A stretch of DNA of 5,637 bases from Clostridiales bacterium. Lineage in GTDB: Bacteria; Bacillota; Clostridia; Oscillospirales; Oscillospiraceae. The stretch spans positions 1 through 5,637 of the forward strand of contig DYBS01000156.1 of the NCBI GenBank assembly GCA_019418525.1, read 5' to 3'. This document shows, one piece after another, positions 1 to 5,273 of the stretch. The notes under the pieces were generated by a model. The model was not told where the DNA came from and did no database searches. It saw only the letters and a list, made by a program, of their open reading frames with translations. Each line of letters opens with the position of its first letter. Positions within the stretch are counted from its first letter, which is position 1. Position numbers and translations under genes: made by a program.

Positions 1-1
1 C

Positions 2-472
2 CAGGAGGAGGTGGCCCAGCGGGTGGGCAAGTCCCGCCCCGCCGTGGCCAACGCCATGCGCCTGCTGGCCCTCCCCGACGCGGTGCGGCAGCTGCTGGAG
101 GAGGGCAAGCTCTCCGCCGGCCACGCCCGGGCCATCCTGGGCGCCCCCACCGGGGATCTGCAAAAAAAGCTGGCCCAGAAGGTAGTCCACGATGGGCTCT
201 CCGTCCGGCAGACCGAGGCCCTGGCCAAGCGTTTCGCCCAGCACATGGAGGAGGTCGAGGAAGAGCTCCAGCCCAGTGCCGAGCCCGACTACTCCATCTA
301 CCTGCGCTCAGCGGAAAAGGACCTGTCCGACCGCTTTGGCCGAAAAGTCACCATTGTAAACGGCAAAAAGAAGGGTAAAATCGAATTGGAATACTACAAC
401 ACCGAGGATCTGAACCTCCTGCTGGAGACGCTGGAGCATCTGCCTTCCGGTGAGAAGGGAGCGCAACTGTGA
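2..472 (+). CDS. parB: ParB chromosome-partitioning protein, C-terminal part (5' end outside window)
   Basis: The left edge cuts this gene; 156 codons are visible and the frame is open from base 2, so the GTG at 11 is internal. ParB binds parS sites near the replication origin, loads and spreads as a CTP-dependent clamp, and works with the ParA/Soj ATPase to segregate origins. Visible residues 2-25 form the helix-turn-helix (VGKSRPAVANAMRLLALP), followed by the family hallmark GKLSAGHARAIL, then a charged linker and a C-terminal dimerisation domain (LSDRFGRKVTIVNG and the last helix near LNLLLETL). The N-terminal CTPase domain lies upstream, outside the window. The Arg after GKS and the small residues in the recognition helix resemble ParB rather than its paralogue Noc, which usually has Gln and Lys there; this is from memory of the families. 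The stop overlaps the next start by 4 bp (GTGA), so translation is probably coupled. Family assignment is sure; ParB over Noc is likely. Confidence 0.95.
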   Translation, partial: QEEVAQRVGKSRPAVANAMRLLALPDAVRQLLEEGKLSAGHARAILGAPTGDLQKKLAQKVVHDGLSVRQTEALAKRFAQHMEEVEEELQPSAEPDYSIYLRSAEKDLSDRFGRKVTIVNGKKKGKIELEYYNTEDLNLLLETLEHLPSGEKGAQL

Positions 473-1014
473 GCCACGATTCCGAACAGGACCAGCGCGG
501 CGCCCTCCAGCACGAGGCAGAACACGCCAGCGCCGGCAAGAAAAACTCCGTCCTCCTCTATCTGGTGATCCTCTTCGCCGCGGCCTTCCTGCTGATGCTG
601 CTCTCCTACTTTATGCAGCAGCGGGCCAGCCGGGAGGCGTACAGCGATCTGCAGCAGTCCTCCAACTCCGCCGTCCAGTCCCTGGACAACATGCTCCAGG
701 AGAACGAGGAACTGAAGCAGCAGGTGGCCGACCTCCAGCAGGAGCTGGAGCAGTCCCAGGACCAGGCCACCCAGATCCAGGAGCAGCTGAACACCAGCGA
801 GGCCCTGGTGAACGCCCTGGACAGCCTGAACCACCTGCGCGGCCTCTACAACCAGGGCCAGTACAACGCCTGCCGCACCTATCTGGCGTCCATTGACGCC
901 GCCCAGGTGGAGGCCACCCTCCGCACCTATGTGGAGCAGAACACCGACGCGGCCTGGCTGGAGGTCTACAACCCCCTGGAGGCCTGGCAGAATCTCATCG
1001 AGTGGCTGGGTTAA
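469..1014 (+). CDS. Unrecognised single-pass membrane protein with coiled coil, coupled to parB
   Basis: I do not recognise this 181-residue protein. It begins with GTG overlapping the parB stop (GTGA); a Shine-Dalgarno AAGGGAG lies about 8 bases upstream, inside parB. Residues 1-26 are polar and charged. Residues 27-49 are one hydrophobic helix (VLLYLVILFAAAFLLMLLSYF). Residues about 54-107 are Gln/Glu/Leu-rich with heptad-like spacing (LQQSSNSAVQSLDNMLQENE onward) and should form a coiled coil. The last 70 residues form a helical, Trp- and Tyr-containing tail (LYNQGQYNACRTYLASID, then EVYNPLEAWQNLIEWLG) that vaguely recalls a TPR helix pair. There is no cleavable signal peptide; Lys-Lys just before the helix and its absence after it suggest the N-terminus is cytoplasmic and the coiled coil outside. 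Tight coupling to parB hints at a link to origin segregation or cell envelope, but that is only context. It could also be a generic division- or envelope-associated coiled-coil protein. Confidence 0.85.
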   Translation: MSHDSEQDQRGALQHEAEHASAGKKNSVLLYLVILFAAAFLLMLLSYFMQQRASREAYSDLQQSSNSAVQSLDNMLQENEELKQQVADLQQELEQSQDQATQIQEQLNTSEALVNALDSLNHLRGLYNQGQYNACRTYLASIDAAQVEATLRTYVEQNTDAAWLEVYNPLEAWQNLIEWLG

Positions 1015-1065
1015 GTCCCCGCCCCAGCGGACTCTATCATACTAATTTTTAAGAGGTGTAACACC

Positions 1066-2370
1066 ATGCTGGATATCCGTTTTATCCGCGAGAACCCCGA
1101 CGCCGTCAAGGAGAACATCAAGAAGAAGTTCCAGGACGAGAAGCTGCCCCTGGTGGACAAGGTGCTGGAGCTGGACGCCGAGAACCGTGCCACCATCCAG
1201 GAGGCCCAGGACCTACGCACCGCCCGCAACACCAAGAGCAAGCAGGTGGGCGTGCTGATGGGCCAGTCCAAGAAGGACCCCTCCAAGCTGGCTGAGGCCG
1301 AGGCCCTGAAGGCTGAGGTCAAGGCCGATGCCGACCGCCTGGCCTACCTGGAGCAGCGGGAGGACGAGCTGGCCCAGGAGATCCACAAGATCATGCTGGT
1401 CATCCCCCAGATCATTGACCCCTCCGTGCCCATCGGCCCCGACGACTCCGCCAATGTGGAAGTCCAGCGCTTCGGCGAGCCCGTGGTGCCCGACTACCCC
1501 ATCCCCTACCACGTGGACATCATGGAGTCCTTCGACGGCATCGACCTGGACGCCGCCGGCCGTGTCTCCGGCTCCGGCTTCTACTACCTGCTGGGCGACA
1601 TTGCCCGCCTCCACGAGGCGGTGCTGGCCTACGGCCGGGACTTCATGATCGACAAGGGCTTCACCTACTGCATCCCCCCCTTCATGATCCACGGCAACGT
1701 GGTGGAGGGCGTCATGTCCCAGACCGACATGGACGGCATGATGTACAAGATCGAGGGCGAGGACCTCTACCTCATCGGCACCAGCGAGCACTCCATGATC
1801 GGCCGCTTCATCGACCAGATCATCCCCAACGAGAAGCTGCCCCAGACCCTCACCTCTTACTCCCCCTGCTTCCGCAAGGAGAAGGGCTCCCACGGCATCG
1901 AGGAGCGCGGCGTGTACCGCATCCACCAGTTCGAGAAGCAGGAGATGATCGTGGTCTGTAAGCCCGAGGAGTCCAAGGACTGGTACGAGAAGCTGTGGCG
2001 CTACTCCGTGGAGCTCTTCCGCAACTTCGACATCCCCGTGCGCCAGCTGGAGTGCTGCTCCGGCGACCTGGCCGACCTGAAGGTGAAGTCCTGCGACATC
2101 GAGGCCTGGAGCCCCCGCCAGCAGAAGTATTTTGAGGTCTGCTCCTGCTCCAACCTGGGCGACGCCCAGGCCCGCCGCCTGAAGATCCGCTACCGCGGCG
2201 AGGACGGCAAGACCTACCTGGCCCACACCCTGAACAACACCTGCGTGGCGCCTCCCCGCATGCTCATCGCCCTGCTGGAGAACAACCTCCAGGCCGACGG
2301 CACCGTGAAGGTGCCCAAGGTGCTCCAGCCCTACATGGGCGGCAAGGCGGTGCTGATTCCCAAGAAGTAA
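1066..2370 (+). CDS. serS: Seryl-tRNA synthetase (Clostridia type)
   Basis: A full-length 434-residue class II synthetase that charges tRNA-Ser with serine in the cytoplasm, and also tRNA-Sec where present. Residues 1-105 form the long antiparallel coiled-coil arm that grips the tRNA-Ser variable arm. The catalytic core follows: motif 1 near 198-208 with Pro204-Pro205, the Thr-Ser-Glu triad at 239-241, motif 2 from 266 (SPCFRKEKGSHGIEERGVYR, Arg270), the CSCSNLGDAQARR block at 359-371, and motif 3 at 396-406 with Arg398. TSEHS, GSHG and HTLNNT resemble archaeal and eukaryotic SerRS more than the TAEVP and HTLNGS of Bacillus or E. coli enzymes; from memory, this form is common in gut Clostridia. 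The start has a Shine-Dalgarno AGAGGTG at 1052-1058. The 51-bp upstream gap is AT-rich with a possible -10 (TATCAT, 1035-1040) but only a poor -35, so serS may be read from the parB unit, a weak promoter, or both. There is no T-box in the gap. Confidence 0.97.
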   Translation: MLDIRFIRENPDAVKENIKKKFQDEKLPLVDKVLELDAENRATIQEAQDLRTARNTKSKQVGVLMGQSKKDPSKLAEAEALKAEVKADADRLAYLEQREDELAQEIHKIMLVIPQIIDPSVPIGPDDSANVEVQRFGEPVVPDYPIPYHVDIMESFDGIDLDAAGRVSGSGFYYLLGDIARLHEAVLAYGRDFMIDKGFTYCIPPFMIHGNVVEGVMSQTDMDGMMYKIEGEDLYLIGTSEHSMIGRFIDQIIPNEKLPQTLTSYSPCFRKEKGSHGIEERGVYRIHQFEKQEMIVVCKPEESKDWYEKLWRYSVELFRNFDIPVRQLECCSGDLADLKVKSCDIEAWSPRQQKYFEVCSCSNLGDAQARRLKIRYRGEDGKTYLAHTLNNTCVAPPRMLIALLENNLQADGTVKVPKVLQPYMGGKAVLIPKK

Positions 2371-2387
2371 TTGGCAGACAGCTACAT

Positions 2388-2411
2388 GGGGCGGCGGGTT
2401 TCCGCCGCCCT
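2388..2411 (+). terminator. GC-rich hairpin after serS (weak terminator or attenuator)
   Basis: A perfect 9-bp stem (GGGCGGCGG at 2389-2397, CCGCCGCCC at 2402-2410) closes a GTTT loop and can gain a G-U pair. It starts 18 bases after the serS stop. The following bases are TGTGATTTGC, not a real U-run, so as an intrinsic terminator it is incomplete. It may only reduce read-through into mscL or protect the serS mRNA 3' end. No promoter is evident between it and mscL, which argues for partial read-through. Confidence 0.55.
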
Positions 2412-2435
2412 GTGATTTGCAGAAACGAGGAACGC

Positions 2436-2834
2436 ATGTCCCTGAAACAGAAAACCACCGGCTTTTTTGCTGAGTACCGCAAGTTTATTGCCCGAGGCAA
2501 CGTGATGGACCTGGCGGTGGGCGTCATCATCGGCGCCGCTTTCAAGTCCATTGCCGACTCCCTGGCCAATGACCTGCTCATGCCCCTGCTGGGGCTGCTG
2601 ACTCCCAGCGGGCTGTCCCTCTCCACCCTGACCCTGGGTCCGGTGAAGATCGGCAGCTTCCTGGACACGGTGCTCAGTTTTTTGATCACCGCCTTTGCCC
2701 TGTTCTGTGTGGTAAAGGCCATCAACGCCATCCACCGCAAGAAGGAGCAGGCGCCCTCCGCGCCCCCCAAGCCGTCGGAGGAGGTCCTCCTCCTCACCGA
2801 GATCCGCGACCTGTTGAAGGAGGAAAACGGATGA
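2436..2834 (+). CDS. mscL: Large-conductance mechanosensitive channel MscL
   Basis: MscL is a pentameric inner-membrane channel that opens under membrane tension and releases solutes during hypo-osmotic shock. From the ATG at 2436 the protein has 132 residues, typical for the family. Residues 1-20 are the amphipathic N-terminal helix (FFAEYRKFIARG). Residues 21-48 are the first transmembrane helix with the signature GNVMDLAVGVIIGAAF; Leu26 and Val30 match the hydrophobic pore constriction (Leu19 and Val23 in E. coli). A short external loop follows, the second helix at about 75-96 (FLDTVLSFLITAFALFCVV), and a cytoplasmic Pro-rich linker ending in the C-terminal bundle helix (EEVLLLTEIRDLLKEE). 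I chose ATG 2436 over the in-frame GTG at 2412 because family homology starts there, GAGG at 2427-2430 precedes it closely, and the GTG sits directly on the hairpin after serS. The stop overlaps the next start by 4 bp. Confidence 0.95.
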   Translation: MSLKQKTTGFFAEYRKFIARGNVMDLAVGVIIGAAFKSIADSLANDLLMPLLGLLTPSGLSLSTLTLGPVKIGSFLDTVLSFLITAFALFCVVKAINAIHRKKEQAPSAPPKPSEEVLLLTEIRDLLKEENG

Positions 2835-3169
2835 GCGAGCAACCCAATCCCGCCCCCAACTCCGGGGAGCAGAAGCCCTCTTATACCCCCGCCTCACCGG
2901 TGAAGCGGGCCCTGGCCTGGATGGGCATTGTGTATATGGTCATCCTGGTGCTGCTGACCACCTATAATATGGCCACCGGCGAGCCCCTCCACAACATTCC
3001 CGGCATCCTCCTCTTCCCCGCCTGCGGCGGGCTGGCGGCGGTGTGTCTCCTGCGCTGGAAGGAGACGCACAAGGCCCCCCTGCTGGTGCTGGGGGTGCTG
3101 GCCGCCGTGGCCTGCGTCATCAATCTGGTCGCCGGGGTGCTGTCCCTGGTCGCCGCTCTGGGAGGTTAA
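2831..3169 (+). CDS. Unrecognised small three-helix membrane protein
   Basis: This 112-residue protein matches no family I recognise. Its ATG overlaps the mscL stop (ATGA), with a strong Shine-Dalgarno AAGGAGG at 2817-2823, seven bases upstream and inside mscL. The first 25 residues are Pro/Ser/Gln-rich and hydrophilic. Three hydrophobic segments follow: about 29-47 (AWMGIVYMVILVLLTTYNM), 56-74 (IPGILLFPACGGLAAVCLL) and 82-110 (Gly/Ala/Val/Leu-rich, ending VLSLVAALGG). The RWKETHK stretch between helices 2 and 3 is the main charged loop and is probably cytoplasmic. It sits in an unbroken unit with mscL and rsmG; the rsmG Shine-Dalgarno overlaps its last codons and stop. Membrane location next to mscL suggests an envelope role, but nothing in the sequence shows a function. 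Base composition matches the neighbours, so there is no sign of recent transfer. Confidence 0.88.
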   Translation: MSEQPNPAPNSGEQKPSYTPASPVKRALAWMGIVYMVILVLLTTYNMATGEPLHNIPGILLFPACGGLAAVCLLRWKETHKAPLLVLGVLAAVACVINLVAGVLSLVAALGG

Positions 3170-3170
3170 T

Positions 3171-3890
3171 ATGGAACAAGCCATTCGTGAGGGCCTCTCC
3201 GCCCTGGGCCTGCTGGAGCAGGTCCCGGCCCAGGCGCCGGAGCAGCTGGCGGAGTACGGCCGGCTGCTGCTGGAGAAAAATCAGGTCATGAACCTGACCG
3301 CCATCACCGACCCCGACCAGGTGGTGAAACTCCACATGCTGGACTGCGCCGCCCTGCTGAAATACGCCGACTTCGAGGGAAAGCGCCTCATCGACGTGGG
3401 CACCGGCGCGGGCTTCCCCGGCATGGTGCTGAAAATTCTGGTGCCCTCTCTGGATGTGGTGCTGCTGGACAGCCTCAATAAGCGTCTGGACTGGCTCGCT
3501 GAGGTGGCGTCCACCCTGGGGCTCACCGGCGTGGAGACCCTCCACGCCCGGGCCGAGGAGCAGGCGCTGAAACCCAGCTTCCGGGACAGCTTCGACCTGG
3601 CCACTGCCCGGGCCGTGGCCTCCCTGGAACTGCTCAGCGAGCTGTGCCTCCCCTACGTGAAAGTGGGGGGCCGCTTCCTGGCTATGAAGAGCGTGGACTG
3701 CGGTGAGGAATTGCAGCGTGCCGAGAGCGGCGTGCGGCTGCTGGGCGGCGTGCTGCGTCCCCACAGCGACTACACCATCCCCGGCACCGAGGTCACCCAC
3801 CGTCTGGTGACGGTAGAGAAGGTCCGGCCCACCCCCAAGGGCTACCCCCGGCGGTGGGCTAAGATCCAGAAATCTCCCATTAAAGGTTGA
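3171..3890 (+). CDS. rsmG: 16S rRNA (guanine-527 N7)-methyltransferase RsmG
   Basis: RsmG (GidB) uses S-adenosylmethionine to methylate N7 of G527 (E. coli numbering) in the 530 loop of 16S rRNA, acting on the small ribosomal subunit; in other bacteria its loss gives low-level streptomycin resistance. The protein has 239 residues, normal for the family. Visible signatures are KNQVMNLTAI at 36-45, the SAM-binding motif LIDVGTGAGFPGM at 73-85, the acidic ribose-binding end of strand 2 (VVLLDSLNKR, 96-105), ATARAVASL at 145-152, and the C-terminal basic tail starting PTPKGYPRR near 220. ATG 3171 has GGAGG at 3161-3165, which overlaps the end of the preceding gene, so the two are read from one message. 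In many Firmicutes rsmG lies beside parAB/noc at the origin; here it is about 2.7 kb downstream of parB with serS and mscL between. I see no convincing terminator after it. Confidence 0.97.
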   Translation: MEQAIREGLSALGLLEQVPAQAPEQLAEYGRLLLEKNQVMNLTAITDPDQVVKLHMLDCAALLKYADFEGKRLIDVGTGAGFPGMVLKILVPSLDVVLLDSLNKRLDWLAEVASTLGLTGVETLHARAEEQALKPSFRDSFDLATARAVASLELLSELCLPYVKVGGRFLAMKSVDCGEELQRAESGVRLLGGVLRPHSDYTIPGTEVTHRLVTVEKVRPTPKGYPRRWAKIQKSPIKG

Positions 3891-3948
3891 TCTTGGTCTT
3901 GCTGTGAATTTTTAGCTTTTCTTTTCCTGTTTTGCACAAAAGTGCGGC

Positions 3949-3964
3949 AATTCACCATTGAATT
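3949..3964. promoter_or_regulatory. Candidate operator: inverted repeat over the minD -35
   Basis: AATTCA (3949-3954) and TGAATT (3959-3964) form perfect 6-bp arms around CCAT. The right arm covers the -35 hexamer of the promoter in front of the MinD-family gene. Another TGAATT copy lies at 3905-3910. A protein bound here would block RNA polymerase, so a repressor site is plausible. The site is short and AT-rich, so chance is a real alternative, and I cannot name a regulator. Confidence 0.35.
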
Positions 3965-3986
3965 TCTTCCAAATCCGTGATAAAGT
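3958..3986 (+). promoter_or_regulatory. Sigma-A type promoter for the minD-mgsA unit
   Basis: TTGAAT (3958-3963) and TAAAGT (3981-3986) are separated by exactly 17 bases, each matching the consensus at four of six positions. Transcription would start near 3993, giving a 20-base leader with the Shine-Dalgarno AGGGAGG at 4001-4007. The gap is AT-rich compared with the coding sequence and is the first sizeable non-coding stretch after rsmG, which fits a new transcription unit. Confidence 0.6.
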
Positions 3987-4012
3987 AGACTGACAGCAGT
4001 AGGGAGGCAGCT

Positions 4013-4753
4013 ATGTCAACAGCAATCGCCATCACGTCCGGCAAGGGCGGGACGGGAAAAACCTCATTGACGGGCGGAGTGGCCTCCTGCCTGGCCGCCC
4101 TGGGGCGGCGGGTCCTGTGTGTGGACATGGACGTGGGCCTGCGCAACCTGGATCTGACTCTGGGCATGAGCGACCGGGCCCTGATGGACTTTACCGACGT
4201 CCTCTCCGGGCGGACCACGCTGGAGAAGGCTGCCGTGCCTCATCCGGTGATCAAGGGTCTGTATCTGCTCACCGCACCGCTGACCATGCCCCGGGATCTC
4301 ATCACCGAGGAGGGGCTTCGGTCCTTCCTGGCCACGGCCAAAACCCAATATGATTACATCCTGATGGACGCCCCCGCCGGGCTAGGGGGCGGTTTTCGCA
4401 TGTCGGTATGCGGGGCGGACCGGGCCATCGTGGTCTCCACCACCGACGCCTCGGCCCTGCGGGACGCCCAGCGCACGGTAGGTGAGCTCTCCCGCAGCCT
4501 GGAGCACCTCCATCTGGTGGTCAACCGCATCCAGCCCAAGCTGCTGCGGCAGCTCCACACCACCATTGACGACGCCATGGATACCGCGGGGCTGCCTCTG
4601 TTGGGCATCGTGCCCGAGGACCCCCAGGTCATGTTGGCCGCCAACCGGGGCGAGCCGCTGATCCTCATGGCCCGGTACGGCGCCGCCCGGGCCTATCTCA
4701 ACATCGCCCGCCGCTTGGAGGGAGAGCGTGTCCCTCTCATGCGCCTGCGTTGA
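4013..4753 (+). CDS. minD: MinD-family ATPase lacking the C-terminal membrane-targeting helix
   Basis: MinD is a deviant-Walker P-loop ATPase that dimerises with ATP on the inner membrane and, through MinC, blocks FtsZ assembly away from midcell. This 246-residue protein has the deviant Walker A SGKGGTGKTSL (9-19) with signature Lys11 and Lys16, the switch block VDMDVGLRNLDLTLG (37-51) with Asp38 and Asp40, and the Walker B region DYILMDAPAGLG (114-125) with Asp119. The later block NRIQPKLLRQ plus GLPLLGIVPED is also typical of MinD and unlike ParA/Soj. Numbering matches E. coli MinD through the first 42 residues. The chain ends at ARRLEGERVPLMRLR, just where typical MinD continues into a Lys/Phe/Leu-rich amphipathic anchor. 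Neither MinC nor MinE is in the window. Start: ATG with AGGGAGG five bases upstream. It may be a true but soluble MinD, a MinD anchored another way, or a MinD-like protein with a different job, such as a flagellar or partition ATPase. Confidence 0.88.
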   Translation: MSTAIAITSGKGGTGKTSLTGGVASCLAALGRRVLCVDMDVGLRNLDLTLGMSDRALMDFTDVLSGRTTLEKAAVPHPVIKGLYLLTAPLTMPRDLITEEGLRSFLATAKTQYDYILMDAPAGLGGGFRMSVCGADRAIVVSTTDASALRDAQRTVGELSRSLEHLHLVVNRIQPKLLRQLHTTIDDAMDTAGLPLLGIVPEDPQVMLAANRGEPLILMARYGAARAYLNIARRLEGERVPLMRLR

Positions 4754-4804
4754 GTTTTCCCCTGCAAATTCCATTCGGGTCACCCGAGAGAGGAGTTTAT
4801 CCTT

Positions 4805-5221
4805 ATGAACATTGCTCTGATGAGCCACGACCGCAAGAAGGAGCTGATGGTGCAGTTTTGCATCGCCTATTGCGGCATCCTGTCCAAGCACACCGTCTGC
4901 GCCACCAACACCACCGGCAAGCTGGTGGCGGAGGCCACCGGTCTGCACGTCAATCTCTTCCTGTCCCACGAGCACGGCGGCAGCCAGCAGATCGGCGCCC
5001 GCATCGCCTACAACGAGATCGACATGGTGCTCTTCTTCTCCGACCCCCAGGCCGAGGAGATCGACAAGGATCTCACCTACATCACCCGCCTGTGCGACAC
5101 CTACAACATCCCCTTCGCCACCAACGTGGCCACCGCCGAGATGCTGATCCACGGCCTGGAGCGGGGCGACCTGGACTGGCGCGACATCATCAATCCCAAA
5201 ACCAAGCCCTTTACCGCCTGA
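4805..5221 (+). CDS. mgsA: Methylglyoxal synthase family protein with altered active site
   Basis: MgsA converts dihydroxyacetone phosphate to methylglyoxal and phosphate in the cytoplasm, bypassing lower glycolysis when phosphate is short. This 138-residue protein has the usual family length and fold signatures: IALMSHDRKKELM (3-15) with His8 (E. coli His19), ATNTTGKLVAEATGL (33-47) for phosphate binding, GGSQQIGARIA (58-68), MVLFFSDP (74-81) with Asp80 (E. coli Asp91), and IPFATNVATAEMLIHGLERG (102-121). By hand alignment, Asp71, the catalytic base, is Ser60 here; the usual SGPxGGD is SHEHGGS. The segment carrying His98 is one residue shorter with no His, while Asp101 aligns with Asp89. Phosphate-loop Gly46 is Asn35. 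The normal reaction is therefore doubtful, and a regulatory or ligand-binding role is possible. AGAGGAG at 4789-4795 serves the ATG. It follows the MinD gene by 51 bp and probably shares its message; a small hairpin (stem 4775-4779/4783-4787) lies in the gap. Confidence 0.88.
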   Translation: MNIALMSHDRKKELMVQFCIAYCGILSKHTVCATNTTGKLVAEATGLHVNLFLSHEHGGSQQIGARIAYNEIDMVLFFSDPQAEEIDKDLTYITRLCDTYNIPFATNVATAEMLIHGLERGDLDWRDIINPKTKPFTA

Positions 5222-5238
5222 TTTGTACCCTTTTCCGA

Positions 5239-5267
5239 TTGACTTTTGCCCCCTGTTGGGATACTAT
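5239..5267 (+). promoter_or_regulatory. Sigma-A promoter of the T-box leader
   Basis: TTGACT (5239-5244) and TACTAT (5262-5267) are separated by 17 bases, matching the consensus at five and four of six positions. The predicted start is near 5274, just before the first basal helix of the T-box. It begins 18 bases after the mgsA stop, so the leader is a separate unit from minD-mgsA. Confidence 0.8.
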
Positions 5268-5273
5268 CTAAAA

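Noticed and set aside
450..896. Open frame overlapping the coiled-coil membrane protein in another + frame
   Set aside because: The product is Arg/Pro/Gly-rich with no domain, while the 469 frame has a ribosome site, parB coupling and a sensible membrane-protein layout.
1011..1040. Promoter for serS (TTAAGT, 18 bases, TATCAT)
   Set aside because: The -35 matches consensus at only three positions, so it is too weak to list as a feature, although the gap is AT-rich.
1213..2226. Long open frame on the minus strand, opposite serS
   Set aside because: Its product is dominated by Val, Leu, Gly, Ala, Asp and His, as expected from reading strongly G/C-ending codons backwards. It matches no family, and serS on the + strand is certain.
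2412..2435. GTG at 2412 as the mscL start, adding eight residues
   Set aside because: The extra residues do not resemble the MscL N-terminus, the GTG sits against the hairpin, and ATG 2436 has GAGG just upstream.
3934..3945. GCAC-AAAA-GTGC hairpin as an rsmG terminator
   Set aside because: The stem is only 4 bp and no U-run follows; the T-rich stretch lies before it.
4382..5152. Long open frame on the minus strand, opposite minD and mgsA
   Set aside because: It has the same composition artefact and spans two well-supported genes and their gap.
4750..5271. Alternative + frame running through mgsA
   Set aside because: The Arg/His/Pro-rich product has no recognisable motif, and the mgsA frame shows clear family blocks.
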